Positions 1 to 8,919 of a DNA stretch of 64,000 nt are shown here, one piece after another. Source of the stretch: Hyphomicrobium_A sp965243865 (GTDB lineage: Bacteria; Pseudomonadota; Alphaproteobacteria; Rhizobiales; Hyphomicrobiaceae); NCBI RefSeq assembly GCF_965243865.1, contig NZ_OZ251603.1:3906001-3970000 (forward strand). The letters are read 5' to 3'. Positions within the stretch are counted from its first letter, which is position 1; each line of letters starts with the position of its first letter. The position numbers and the translations under genes were made by a program. The notes below the pieces were generated by a model, which was not told where the DNA came from, made no database searches, and saw only the letters and a program-made list of their open reading frames with translations.

Positions 1-1
1 C

Positions 2-526
2 GACAGAGTCGTGATCCATCTGCGCGGCCAGGTTTCGGAGACCGACATCCCGCGAAAGCGCCTCGAAGAGCTGACTGCACGCTATCCCAACATCGTCTTC
101 CACGGGCCGTACTCCAACCCGCACGACCTCGCCGGCATATACGGCCAGATCCATTTCGCATGGGCCATCGACTACATCGCCGCCGAGTCCAACTCGCGTT
201 GGAGCCTGTTGAATCGCTTCTACGAGGGTGGCCTGTTCGCCGCTGTTCCATTGGGGCGCGCCGGCACCGCAACGGGCCGTTTAATGCAGGAGCGCGGCTT
301 CGGTCGCACCTTCGATGAGCCGCTGGAAGACAACCTCGTCGACTTCTTCCGCTCGCTGGACCTGGAAACTTACGCTGCCATGCGCGCGCGGCTCAGCGCC
401 GCCCCCCGCGCCATGTTCGTTGATGAGACCGACACCCGCGATCTGCTTCGCGCCTTGCAAGCCAGATCGAATAACAAGCAAGCAATAAGCAGCCGCGCCG
501 CAGCTGCCATGGAGCCCCGCGTATGA
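2..526 (+). CDS. exoL: ExoL-like glycosyltransferase, C-terminal part (cut by window edge)
   Basis: The reading frame is open to the left edge, so only about the last 174 residues are present. The segment HGPYSNPHDLAGIYGQIHF, followed by WAIDY, a NRFYEGG motif and an AGTATG loop, resembles the C-terminal nucleotide-sugar-binding half of succinoglycan glycosyltransferase ExoL as I remember it. In rhizobia ExoL adds a sugar to the lipid-linked EPS repeat unit on the cytoplasmic face. Its stop overlaps the ATG of the next gene by 4 bases (ATGA), and that neighbour is an ExoK-type glycanase, the same pairing as in rhizobial exo clusters. This supports both the assignment and translational coupling. 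The acceptor sugar cannot be told from sequence. A generic GT4-like transferase is the alternative. Confidence 0.65.
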   Translation, partial: DRVVIHLRGQVSETDIPRKRLEELTARYPNIVFHGPYSNPHDLAGIYGQIHFAWAIDYIAAESNSRWSLLNRFYEGGLFAAVPLGRAGTATGRLMQERGFGRTFDEPLEDNLVDFFRSLDLETYAAMRARLSAAPRAMFVDETDTRDLLRALQARSNNKQAISSRAAAAMEPRV

Positions 527-1356
527 GTATCCAGTTCGCCGCCTCTCGGGTTTCGCATCTCGTTACGATGCTTGCTCTGGCGGGATCATGCCTGCCGCTG
601 CTGTCGGCACCGAGCGTGGCGGCCGAGGTGGGCAAATCTTTCGTCGATACGTTCGAGAGCTTCGACCGAACGCGCTGGTACATTTCGCATGGCTGGTCGA
701 ATGGCGCGCATCAAAGCTGCGCCTGGTTCAACCGCAACGTAAAGCTGCTTTCGAGCAAGGAGGTGATGCTGTCGCTCACCGACGAGACGCTTGCCGACCA
801 CAAATATACCTGTGCCGAGATTCAGACCGTCGAAAAGTACGGCTACGGCACTTACGAGGTGCGCATGCGCCCGGCCAAGGCCTCGGGAACGGTCAGCGCG
901 TTCTTCACTTACGTCGGCGCCAGCTCTGACGGCAAAGGGCAGGACGAGATCGACATCGAGTTCCTTGGCAAGGACACGCGCACCGTCCAATTGAACTACT
1001 TCGTCGACGGTGACGGCAATCATGCGAAGGTCGAGCAGTTGGGCTTCGATGCCAGCACCCGCGTCGAGAGCTACGCTTATGAGTGGCTTCGAGATGGCAT
1101 TCGCTGGTTCATCAACGGCAAGCTCGTGCACGAGGTCAAAGCCGAGCCGGGCAAGCCGATGCCCAAGCGCCCCGGCAAGATCTTCATAAGCTTGTGGAGC
1201 GGCGCGGGGGCGGAGACCGAAAACTGGCTGGGCCCGTTCAAATACTCGGGAACGGCGCTGACCGCGGTTTACGATCGCATTGCCTTTACCGCTGCCGGGG
1301 AGCCCTGCCAGTTCGAAGGCTCAGTCGTCTGCGGCTACGAGAAGAAGGCCCCCTGA
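523..1356 (+). CDS. exoK: Secreted family 16 glycoside hydrolase (ExoK-type endo-beta-glycanase)
   Basis: 277 residues. A signal peptide covers about residues 1-34 (hydrophobic MLALAGSCLPLL, then an SVAAE cleavage region). The GH16 catalytic signature DEIDIEF is at 141-147, with E142, D144 and E146 as nucleophile, assisting residue and acid/base. Such enzymes cut beta-1,3/1,4-linked glucans. ExoK trims nascent succinoglycan outside the cell to set its chain length, and that is the likely role here. The length matches ExoK (about 270). The start codon overlaps the stop of the ExoL-like gene. The convergent ExoM-like gene ends 14 bases downstream. The substrate is inferred from context only. 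Confidence 0.88.
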   Translation: MSIQFAASRVSHLVTMLALAGSCLPLLSAPSVAAEVGKSFVDTFESFDRTRWYISHGWSNGAHQSCAWFNRNVKLLSSKEVMLSLTDETLADHKYTCAEIQTVEKYGYGTYEVRMRPAKASGTVSAFFTYVGASSDGKGQDEIDIEFLGKDTRTVQLNYFVDGDGNHAKVEQLGFDASTRVESYAYEWLRDGIRWFINGKLVHEVKAEPGKPMPKRPGKIFISLWSGAGAETENWLGPFKYSGTALTAVYDRIAFTAAGEPCQFEGSVVCGYEKKAP

Positions 1357-1369
1357 CCGATTGCCAGCT

Positions 1370-2341
1370 TCAGCGGTAGGTCTGCACCGCATACTCGCGA
1401 TAGCGAGAGCCGAACACGCTGGCAACGAGGCCGGCGCCGCGGCATAGGGTGTAGAAGCTGGCAACAAACGCCTCGGGCCGTCCGGATACACTCATCACCG
1501 CGCCCTTGACCACGCGCAGGCCACCAAGGCCAATGCGAGCAATCCCACGCGCGAGATTGTACAGCCGGCCGTGCGTGCTCGCCGGATCGAAGTGCGCGAG
1601 CTCGGCCTCGATCGCGCCCGTGCGATACCAGCGGCGCCACAGCCACTGCGCCGTCATGCGGTAACCCGGCACGACCTCGTGCACCACGGCGTCCTCTGCC
1701 CACGCGATGCGCCCGCCATTGGCGATCAGGTTCTTGAAGAACACGGTGTCTTCGCCTCCGGTCTCGTTGAAGCGCGCTTCGAAGACCAACCCGCCCCGTT
1801 CGATCGCCGACATGTCGACGATGCAATTGCAGGTGTAACCGTCGTTGACGAGCCCGGCGGTCGGTGCGCGGCGCGTGACGAAAGCCGTGAGCGGCAGCCA
1901 CGACGCCGGCGGTGCGACGAACAGCGGATAGACGGGGCCGATCGCAGCCGCAGCTTGCATCGATAGCAGGCTGTCGAACAGGTTCTGCAGCCACTCCAGA
2001 TGCGGCAGTTCATCGTCATCGATAAAGGCGATATGCGTTGCCCCGCGTGCGCGCGCCATGGAAACGGCCGCATTGCGAGCAAACGCCAGCCCTTTGCGCG
2101 CCTCGTGATGATACACGAGATGGAAGCGCCCGCCTTCGTTGTAAGCCGAGCAGATGGCCTTGGCGCTGCCGGACGCGCTGTTGTCGATAACGGCGAGGAA
2201 GACACTTATGTCGGACAGTGCCTTCAGACGCTGCTTGCCGAGAACCGCGAGCAGGGCACTTAGGCCGGCATCGCGATTGTAGGTGCAGATTGCGATCGCA
2301 ACCCGCGGTCCCTGTGGTGTCAATTGCCGTTCTAGGTTCAT
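1370..2341 (-). CDS. exoM: Family 2 glycosyltransferase, ExoM-like
   Basis: 323 residues from the ATG at 2341, which overlaps the stop of the upstream GT2 gene by 4 bases (ATGA). This start is preferred over an in-frame start 20 codons upstream inside that gene. The GT-A fold begins with VAIAICTYNRDAGL, the metal-binding motif is FIDDDELP, and the later segment GYTCNCIV plus NETGGEDTVFF closely resembles ExoM of succinoglycan synthesis. ExoM-type enzymes add a glucose to the growing lipid-linked oligosaccharide at the inner membrane. The glucose specificity is inference; the GT2 fold is directly visible. Confidence 0.78.
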   Translation of the reverse strand: MNLERQLTPQGPRVAIAICTYNRDAGLSALLAVLGKQRLKALSDISVFLAVIDNSASGSAKAICSAYNEGGRFHLVYHHEARKGLAFARNAAVSMARARGATHIAFIDDDELPHLEWLQNLFDSLLSMQAAAAIGPVYPLFVAPPASWLPLTAFVTRRAPTAGLVNDGYTCNCIVDMSAIERGGLVFEARFNETGGEDTVFFKNLIANGGRIAWAEDAVVHEVVPGYRMTAQWLWRRWYRTGAIEAELAHFDPASTHGRLYNLARGIARIGLGGLRVVKGAVMSVSGRPEAFVASFYTLCRGAGLVASVFGSRYREYAVQTYR

Positions 2342-3324
2342 GCGAGCCGCCTCACGCGCTTTGCCATCGCCTCCAAACCGAAGCGAATGACGAGTGGCCA
2401 CGCGTCCGGGGTCAGCAGCATCGAGCTCATCGCTTTCCCCACCTGGTGGCTTTTCAGTTGATCGACGAATTGTGTGAAGGAGCGCGCCCGCTCCAGCGCC
2501 CGAACGTAAACCTGCGAGATCGAGGTCAGCTGCTTGCTGCCCAACGCACTCTGCTCGATGCCGCAGTCCTCGTGCGCCTTGAGCAGCTGATCAATGTGCT
2601 CGGCGCGCAGGCGGAAAGACTGCGAGCCATCGCGCACGCGGTATTTATAGAAGCTCTCCGACGTCACGACGAAGCGCCCGCCCGCCTGAAGGCAGGCAAG
2701 GCATATGTGATAGTCCTCGCCGATGGGCAGGTCGTTGCGATAACGGATCGCGTTGGCGGTCATGAAGGCGGTGCGAAACAACGGCTTCACTGCGCGAAAG
2801 TCGAGGTTCGGGCGCCCGTAGATGATGTTGCCGCTGATGAATGAGGCGGCATCCACGAAGAAAGTATACGGCGCCGCGGCGCGCGGGATCATCGTGGCGC
2901 CGCTCTCGTCGCCCTCGACGCGAAAGCGCTGGAAGTTGTCCGCAACCACATCGGCGCCCGTCGCGTCCGCAAGGTCGAGGAGCGCGCGGCAGCGATCAGG
3001 AGTGATCAAGTCGTCGCCATCGAGGATGGCGAGCCAGGGCGCTGAGGCCGCGGCAATGGCTGCCTGGCGGGCGATCGACGGTCCTCCGGCGCTTGTGCGT
3101 CGAATGAGAATGACGCGCGGATCGGTCGCCGCCATCGCAGCCACGATTTCGGCGGTGTCATCGCTCGAGGCATCATCGACGACAATGACCTCCACATTCA
3201 CGTCGCGCTGATCCAGCGCAGACCGCAGTGCGGCGGCGATGTACGGCCCCACGTTTTGCGCGGCTACGATGACGGACACATCGGGCGTCTTGCTGTGGTC
3301 GGCCATCGCTTGCGCGGACACCAT
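2338..3324 (-). CDS. Family 2 glycosyltransferase, ExoO-like
   Basis: 328 residues, or 322 if translation starts at the second Met. The GT-A core shows VSVIVAAQNVGPYIAAAL, the nucleotide-binding VDDASSDDTAEIV and the metal-binding LDGDD. The segment VADNFQRFRV and the later PIGEDYHICLACLQAGG are typical of the ExoO/ExoU group of EPS side-chain transferases. It is the promoter-proximal gene of a two-gene minus-strand operon with the ExoM-like gene (4-base overlap). Divergent to it lies another GT2 gene about 250 bases away. A second ExoO-like protein is encoded at 7770-8792, so the two probably add different residues. Donor and linkage cannot be read from the sequence. Confidence 0.8.
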   Translation of the reverse strand: MVSAQAMADHSKTPDVSVIVAAQNVGPYIAAALRSALDQRDVNVEVIVVDDASSDDTAEIVAAMAATDPRVILIRRTSAGGPSIARQAAIAAASAPWLAILDGDDLITPDRCRALLDLADATGADVVADNFQRFRVEGDESGATMIPRAAAPYTFFVDAASFISGNIIYGRPNLDFRAVKPLFRTAFMTANAIRYRNDLPIGEDYHICLACLQAGGRFVVTSESFYKYRVRDGSQSFRLRAEHIDQLLKAHEDCGIEQSALGSKQLTSISQVYVRALERARSFTQFVDQLKSHQVGKAMSSMLLTPDAWPLVIRFGLEAMAKRVRRLA

Positions 3325-3573
3325 TTCTACGCGGGAAACCAGATCGAGAGAACGAAAGCATAGTGGCTGGGAGGCGAGTGCCAGCGGCGCGATAATCCAG
3401 AAACTTGCTCCCAGCGGCCAGCGCTACTTCTTGCTAACGCGGAGCGGCGCCAGCGGCGAGCCGATAATGCAAAAGGCGTAAATTGCGCAGGCGCGAGTGG
3501 GGCATCATTATTGCTTGGGAAGTTCAGGCGGCAAGCGTAGTGCTGAATTAACCCCATTCGTTAAGGTCTGAAG

Positions 3574-4545
3574 ATGCATTCCCCAGCCCAGCCACCGGTC
3601 GGCGTCATTACGCCCGTCTACAACGGTGCGAGATTCATCGCCGATGCGCTGGATGCGGTGCAGGCACAGACCTATCCCAATCTGACGCACTTCGTTCTCG
3701 ATAATGCCAGCACCGATGCAACGCCGCAGATCCTTGCTGCATACGAGGCCAGCCGCGTACCCCTGATGCAGCACCGCAATGCCGAGCTGCTTCCCATCGC
3801 CGAAAACTGGAACGCGGCCGTACAACACGGCCTTGGCGGTGCGGTATACTTCCGCTTTCTGTGCGCCGACGACACGCTCCCTCCCGACGCCATTGAGAAA
3901 ATGGTGGCGCTGGCCGAGGCCGATCCCGCCGTTAGCGTCGTCGCCTGTCAAAGGAGCACGGACGCTGGCGTGGAGTCCCTCGGGTGGGACCCCGCGCGCG
4001 TCGTCTATGACGGAAAGGAAGCGCTCCGCTCGTGTTTCCTTGGAGATACCGGGCTCGCGCCGCCGCACTTTCTATATAGAAGTCGCGCCGCCGCAACGCG
4101 GCAGCCCTTCTTCGACGAGAGCATCCTCGCCTTCGACACGGACGCCGGCTTCCGCCTGCTCGCTGAGCCGGGTGCAAAGTTGGGCTTCGTGCATGAGCCG
4201 CTGGGGCACACGACGCGCCACGACAGCAGCGTGACCGAGCGGGAAGTGCATGTGAAGCACACGGACTTCCTCGACTGGTACGTGCTGGTCCAAAGATACG
4301 CCGCGGGCGTGCTGTCGGGCGAGGAGATGGCCGACTACATGCGCGCTTTCCGGCGCCACTACTTCGGTCGCATGCTGGCATGGCGTTTCGCTGATCGCAA
4401 CGCGCTTGCCTACGACTGGCATATCCAGGAGCTGCAAGCGCGCGGGGCAGTGCCGACCCTCGGCGACTTCGGCGACGCGCTGCTGGACTACGGGCTGCGC
4501 AAGATCGGCATGCGCACCCGCTGGGACCACTATCCCCAAGGTTGA
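3574..4545 (+). CDS. Family 2 glycosyltransferase
   Basis: 323 residues. The N-terminus VGVITPVYNGARFIADALDA, the LDNASTDATPQIL loop and CADDTLPPDAI (metal-binding DD) define a GT2 domain. The C-terminal third has no membrane segments. An AAGG ribosome-binding site lies 8-9 bases before the ATG. It is expressed alone on the plus strand between two minus-strand EPS blocks. It does not match any one Exo protein that I can recall, though ExoW-type enzymes are similar in architecture. Its role in EPS repeat-unit assembly is inferred from position. Confidence 0.8.
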   Translation: MHSPAQPPVGVITPVYNGARFIADALDAVQAQTYPNLTHFVLDNASTDATPQILAAYEASRVPLMQHRNAELLPIAENWNAAVQHGLGGAVYFRFLCADDTLPPDAIEKMVALAEADPAVSVVACQRSTDAGVESLGWDPARVVYDGKEALRSCFLGDTGLAPPHFLYRSRAAATRQPFFDESILAFDTDAGFRLLAEPGAKLGFVHEPLGHTTRHDSSVTEREVHVKHTDFLDWYVLVQRYAAGVLSGEEMADYMRAFRRHYFGRMLAWRFADRNALAYDWHIQELQARGAVPTLGDFGDALLDYGLRKIGMRTRWDHYPQG

Positions 4546-4597
4546 GAGCGGCCCCGGCTGCCACGGCCGATTACAGCCGCGACTCGCTTTTTGCTTC

Positions 4598-6073
4598 TCA
4601 GGGCTTGCTCTGCTGACGCTTCATGCGCCATGCGCTGATGACATCGGCAGCCGCGTCGCTTGCCCGGCGCAGCTCCCCTAGCAGCGGATGCTGCACCAGG
4701 GACAATCCCAGCAGCCAACCACCAACCGCAATCGCGAGGCAGCCGATCGCAATCGGCACCGGAACCGCGAAGCCATGACCCTCCACCGCCATGACCAGCA
4801 CGGGCCCGATGATGGTCGTCATGGTGACGATCACGTTGCCTCCCACCGCGTTGGCCAGTTCGCGCCAGCCGAAGGGAATGACCGTTCGCACGTAGAAAAG
4901 GCTGACCATCAGATAGAACGGTATGGTGATGAGCATGCTGAGTGCTACCGCCTCGAGGCCATGCATCGCCGCCAGCGACATCACCGCGACGGTTATGGGT
5001 ACCGAGACCGCGTTCACCATCAGTGACCGCCTGACGCTCCCTGTCGCAATGAGAACGGAATTGACCAACCCCGTGGGCAGCGAGACGAGTCGCGCCACGG
5101 ACAGGATCTGCACGATGGGTACGGTGGCCATCCACCTCTCGCCCAACAGCACCAGAACGACCGGATGGGCAAACAGTGCAAGTAGGGCCAGCGCCGGCCA
5201 CTGGAGCACTGTGACGTAGTCGAGAATGCTGAAGAGCGTCTTTCTCAGGTCCTCGCCCTTGCGCGCCAGATCCGACAGCAGCGGCAGCGTGATCGGCGCG
5301 ATGCCGGAGAACAGGATGCGCGAGGGCAGATACGAAAGCATCGTTGCGCGCTGAAACAGGCCCACGGCTTCGGCATTCAGCATCCGGCCGAATATCAAGT
5401 ACGGCAGGTCGTGGCCGATCGCGTAGAGGATGTTCGAGGCGGTGTCCGTGGTGCCGAAGGCGACCACGCTGCGCCAGCTGCTCAGCGACGGCCGGAAGAT
5501 AGAAAAATCGGGTCTAAAATAGACTGTCAGAGCAGCGAGCGAGACGGCGGAAGCCAGCGACGACCAGGCAAAGCTCATGTAGCTGAAACCCTGCCAGGCG
5601 AGCCAGACGGCAACCGCAGCACCGATGAGGGCGGAGGCAAGGCCCGCAAATGTCGTTGCACCAAACCGCAATTCACGGCGCAAAAGCGCATTCGTTGGAG
5701 CGATGAATGGCCCCAGCAGGAAACTGAATGCGACGACATGCAGATAGTTCTTCAGTCCCGCGACTTCGTAGAAATCGGCGACAGCGCCGGCGAGAGCGAA
5801 GACCAGCAGCGACACGACGAGCGAGATGAGGAAGGTGATGGTGAATGCGCTGCGCGTTTTATCGAGTGTCAGCTCTTTATGCTGAACAAGATAGTTGTTC
5901 ACGCTGAGCTCGCGGATCATTTCGGCAATCGCCAGAAACGACGAGCCGAGCACGGTTACACCCATCTCCGCTGGCCCGAGCAGGCGAGAAAGAATGACCG
6001 TCGTCAACAGTGTCAGTACGATGTTTATGTAGCGCTCGGACGTCGTCAAAAAGAGCGCGCGCCTTATGGCCAT
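4598..6073 (-). CDS. Polysaccharide flippase, MOP/PST superfamily (ExoT/Wzx-type)
   Basis: 491 residues with about 12 hydrophobic membrane segments spread evenly along the chain. The first 60 residues (TTSERYINIVLTLLTTVILSRLLGPAEMG) are the usual opening of polysaccharide_synt flippases. The family moves undecaprenyl-diphosphate-linked repeat units across the inner membrane. The length fits ExoT (about 490). AGAGG lies 9 bases before the ATG. It sits between glycosyltransferase genes, with a GT4 gene 73 bases upstream on the same strand, probably co-transcribed. Confidence 0.87.
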   Translation of the reverse strand: MAIRRALFLTTSERYINIVLTLLTTVILSRLLGPAEMGVTVLGSSFLAIAEMIRELSVNNYLVQHKELTLDKTRSAFTITFLISLVVSLLVFALAGAVADFYEVAGLKNYLHVVAFSFLLGPFIAPTNALLRRELRFGATTFAGLASALIGAAVAVWLAWQGFSYMSFAWSSLASAVSLAALTVYFRPDFSIFRPSLSSWRSVVAFGTTDTASNILYAIGHDLPYLIFGRMLNAEAVGLFQRATMLSYLPSRILFSGIAPITLPLLSDLARKGEDLRKTLFSILDYVTVLQWPALALLALFAHPVVLVLLGERWMATVPIVQILSVARLVSLPTGLVNSVLIATGSVRRSLMVNAVSVPITVAVMSLAAMHGLEAVALSMLITIPFYLMVSLFYVRTVIPFGWRELANAVGGNVIVTMTTIIGPVLVMAVEGHGFAVPVPIAIGCLAIAVGGWLLGLSLVQHPLLGELRRASDAAADVISAWRMKRQQSKP

Positions 6074-6146
6074 TCGTCGTGCCTCTGGATGCTAGGGCTG
6101 GCCGGGGAGTGGCGCGGCCCGCATGTGGGTGGTAGCCTTCATCGTG

Positions 6147-7256
6147 CTATGCAAGCGCTGGTTGCCGCTGCTGTATCGTCTGATGCGGCCGACTGGATTT
6201 GCCCGCGACAGCCTCGAGCACCGAGTAGACGGCATCAACTTGCTGGTTGCAGTTCAGTTCAGGGCGGTCGGCATAGGCGATTGCCGCTTGCGACATGCTT
6301 GTCCAATACGCCTCGTCGTTCCAAAGGCGCCGGACTGCCTCGCACCACACCTGCACAGGCGCCTCCGGGTCGAGCAGCACGCCGCCGGGCCCGACCGATT
6401 CAGGCAGGCCACCGCGGTTGCTGGCAACGACAGGTATCCCAGAGAAGTGTGCTTCCGCCACTACGCGTCCGAAAGCCTCCTCCCACCGGCTCGGAACCAG
6501 AAGGACGCGCGTGTCGCGGTAGATGTCTTTCATGTGTTGAGTGCGCGGCTTCAAGGTCACGTTGGGCAAATCAGCGAGCTTTTGAAGCAGGTCGCGGCGC
6601 ATATCGGCGCCCAGCGTCCAGCACTCCGAGAACACGAACGGGATCTCGGAGCACTGGCGGGCGATTTCGAGCGCCAGTGCGCTGCCCTTGTGCGGATGCG
6701 GATTGATAAAGGTCACGTTTCGGCGCGCCAGCGGCGTTTCGTATCTGCTGCGATCGAGCAGGGGATGGATGACGGTTGACGTGAGACCATGGCGCGCGCC
6801 GAACGTGCGTGAGGTGAAGTGCGAGTTGGCGATGTAGCGCACACCGGACAGATCGCGCAAAGAACCGCCGAGGTCGTCTTCTTCCACGTTGCGCAGGTAG
6901 ATCACCACCGGAAGACCGAGCTGCTGGCCTGCCTTGCCCATCCGCGCTGGGAGCCCCGACTGCGCGAAGAGAACGTCTGGCTTGAAGCTGTCCACCGCGT
7001 CCGCCAGCGTCTCCCACGCGAACCAGGACCGGTAAACGGGATAGCCGAGCGAGTGGTCGCTTATGACACGCCGCCGAAGAAGCTTCATCAGTGCCCGATT
7101 ACGATACGCGAGCAGGCCCGAGGCGCTCAGTCCGCACACAACGCCGACGTCGTGCCCGCGTTCACGGAACGCGCAGGCAAGCTCGTGCGTACTGGTCTGC
7201 GCACCGCCGGCAATTTGCGGGATATATGGATGTGCGGTTGCGAGAAGTATCCGCAT
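6147..7256 (-). CDS. Family 4 glycosyltransferase
   Basis: 369 residues in the GT-B fold. The N-terminal Rossmann domain starts MRILLATAHPYIPQIAGGAQ with the GG loop typical of GT4. The C-terminal donor-binding domain holds the EX7E-type motif EEAFGRVVAEAHFSGIPVV followed by ASNRGG. GAGG is placed 8 bases before the ATG. The gene is upstream of the flippase gene on the same strand and so likely in its transcript. It should add one sugar of the EPS repeat from a nucleotide donor; which sugar is unknown. Confidence 0.85.
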   Translation of the reverse strand: MRILLATAHPYIPQIAGGAQTSTHELACAFRERGHDVGVVCGLSASGLLAYRNRALMKLLRRRVISDHSLGYPVYRSWFAWETLADAVDSFKPDVLFAQSGLPARMGKAGQQLGLPVVIYLRNVEEDDLGGSLRDLSGVRYIANSHFTSRTFGARHGLTSTVIHPLLDRSRYETPLARRNVTFINPHPHKGSALALEIARQCSEIPFVFSECWTLGADMRRDLLQKLADLPNVTLKPRTQHMKDIYRDTRVLLVPSRWEEAFGRVVAEAHFSGIPVVASNRGGLPESVGPGGVLLDPEAPVQVWCEAVRRLWNDEAYWTSMSQAAIAYADRPELNCNQQVDAVYSVLEAVAGKSSRPHQTIQQRQPALA

Positions 7257-7351
7257 CTTTGGGGCCTCGAATATGGGTCACTGGGCGGTGCAAAAACTAG
7301 ACACGTATGAGCTTTGCAAAATCGGTGCCCGGGAAATTAGGCGGCGGCCGG

Positions 7352-7377
7352 CACCTTTATAAGCTGCCCTTAAGGTG
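7352..7377. promoter_or_regulatory. 6-bp inverted repeat in the GT4 / small membrane gene intergenic region
   Basis: CACCTT at 7352-7357 and AAGGTG at 7372-7377 form an exact inverted repeat with a 14-base AT-richer spacer. It lies between divergent genes (GT4 on minus, the 102-residue membrane protein on plus). A regulator-binding site is possible; nothing identifies the regulator. Confidence 0.25.
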
Positions 7378-7483
7378 TACAGCGGCCCGCCCGGCAACCG
7401 CCTTTACGCCGCATTTACCAAACACCACTCATCGTTGCGGGAAGTTGCGGGGATTTGATCGCGGGCATCGGTGAGGAAGAACC

Positions 7484-7792
7484 ATGTTGTGGTCTATCGC
7501 CGCCGCGGGGGGTGTGGGCATCCTCCTCGGGCTCAAGTTCCGCATCGCGTCCGTCATTGCCGCCTCGCTCGGCCTTGCCATCGTGGTCGCCACAATTGCC
7601 GCGATCCGGCATTGGGAGCCTGTTGCTGCCCTTAAGGTTGGCTCCGTTTCGCTCCTGTCTTTGCAGCTCGCCTACCTATTAGGGCTGATGCTCTCGGGCC
7701 TCTATCACCGCGCTGGCGGCACCAAGCCGCGGCGGCACTCGGACATCCGCCCCGCTTTGGACGCTGACTCTACCGGGCGCGGCCTGCATTGA
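7484..7792 (+). CDS. Small membrane protein near exoY (possibly ExoX/SyrA-like)
   Basis: 102 residues. Three hydrophobic stretches occur at about 3-24, 26-45 and 52-73, then a basic, polar tail (PRRHSDIRPALDADSTGRG). A GAGGAAG ribosome-binding site precedes the ATG. Size, topology, the LQLAYLLGLM segment and location two genes from exoY recall ExoX/SyrA, small inner-membrane proteins that modulate EPS production in rhizobia. The similarity is weak and the call is tentative. The last 23 bases overlap the 3' end of the convergent GT2 gene. Confidence 0.6.
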   Translation: MLWSIAAAGGVGILLGLKFRIASVIAASLGLAIVVATIAAIRHWEPVAALKVGSVSLLSLQLAYLLGLMLSGLYHRAGGTKPRRHSDIRPALDADSTGRGLH

Positions 7793-8792
7793 GCTGCGGA
7801 ATCCCAAGAAGGCGCACGCCACGCGCAACCTCCGGAAGGCGCGGCCACCCGACCAGCGCTCCCAGCTTCGCCGACACCGTCTCCCCGACGATGTAGGGAA
7901 TGCAGAGCGGGTGCCGCGCCACGATGCCGAGCCCCGCCAGCATGCCGTGGGTGCGTTTCACTTCGAGCGCCTTGGCATAGACCGCGCGCTTCATCGTTGC
8001 AGAATGATGGGCCTTCAGTGCGCGGCGCTCGGCAATTGTCAGCGATGTGCTTCCAAGGCGCTCGGCATCGAATGCAGCAAGCCTGAGTAGATCGTCTGCG
8101 GAATGGCATGACGAAAGCGACTGATCGCGCTCAATTGCGACATAACCGCAGGCGGGCGTAATGAAGAAGCGCGCGCCCGCCATGAGTGCGCGGAAATAGA
8201 GAGCGTAGTCCTCACCGAGACGAATCTGTCCATCGTAACGAAGTCCGTTCTCGCGCAAGAAGCCGGAGCGGAAAATGGGCTTCAGGAAGCCGAGTTCACC
8301 GCGCGGCCGGCTGCGCTGGCAGATGTTGCCCAGCACAAACGTTTCGAGATCCAGCATCAGCCGGTCGCCGCCATCACTCAGCGGCGCAATAGAAATGTCC
8401 TGATGCTTGAGCGGCTCAGGGACGATGAGGATGTCGTCAGCAACCATGTCCCAATCTTCGCCCGCACTGGCGAGCAACTTGCCGATGCGGCCAGGCAGGA
8501 AAAAGTCGTCGGCATCGAGCACCGCGACATAGGGTGAGGTCGAGGCCTGAAGTCCGCGGTTGCGCGCCTCGGCCGGGCCGTGGTTTCGCTCGAGCGTGAT
8601 CACCTTAAGTCGGCCGCTTGCATCGTCCGCCGCGCCCGCGGCCGCAACTGTCCCATCCTGGGAGGCGTCGTCGACAACGATGACCTCTGCGACCTGCGGC
8701 TCGCCGAGCGCTGACGCCACTGCCTGGCCAATGGTGGCCTCGGCGTTCATTGCCGCTATGATGACGCTAACGCAGGTACTTCCGCCTGACAT
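7770..8792 (-). CDS. Family 2 glycosyltransferase, ExoO-like
   Basis: 340 residues from the ATG at 8792, which has AAAGGG about 6 bases upstream. A longer in-frame start 27 codons upstream gives a basic, non-conserved extension and is not preferred. Motifs: VSVIIAAMNAEATIGQAV, VDDASQDGTV, LDADDFFLPGR and the C-terminal IRLGEDYALYFRALMAGARF. The protein is organised like the GT2 at 2338-3324, including DMVADDI versus DVVADNF, so the two are paralogues. It is probably an inner-membrane-associated transferase of the EPS repeat unit. It shares 23 bases of 3' end with the convergent small gene. Confidence 0.8.
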   Translation of the reverse strand: MSGGSTCVSVIIAAMNAEATIGQAVASALGEPQVAEVIVVDDASQDGTVAAAGAADDASGRLKVITLERNHGPAEARNRGLQASTSPYVAVLDADDFFLPGRIGKLLASAGEDWDMVADDILIVPEPLKHQDISIAPLSDGGDRLMLDLETFVLGNICQRSRPRGELGFLKPIFRSGFLRENGLRYDGQIRLGEDYALYFRALMAGARFFITPACGYVAIERDQSLSSCHSADDLLRLAAFDAERLGSTSLTIAERRALKAHHSATMKRAVYAKALEVKRTHGMLAGLGIVARHPLCIPYIVGETVSAKLGALVGWPRLPEVARGVRLLGIPQLNAGRAR

Positions 8793-8919
8793 CTTAACCC
8801 TTTGACCTGGAGGCTGAGCCTGGCGCCGTCGGCTCCAGCTCTGACCCGCCTCGCATTCGGGAGTTTTCTGCAAGACGTGTGCCGGTCCACGCGTTCAGTC
8901 CACGCAGTCCGCCGGAGTT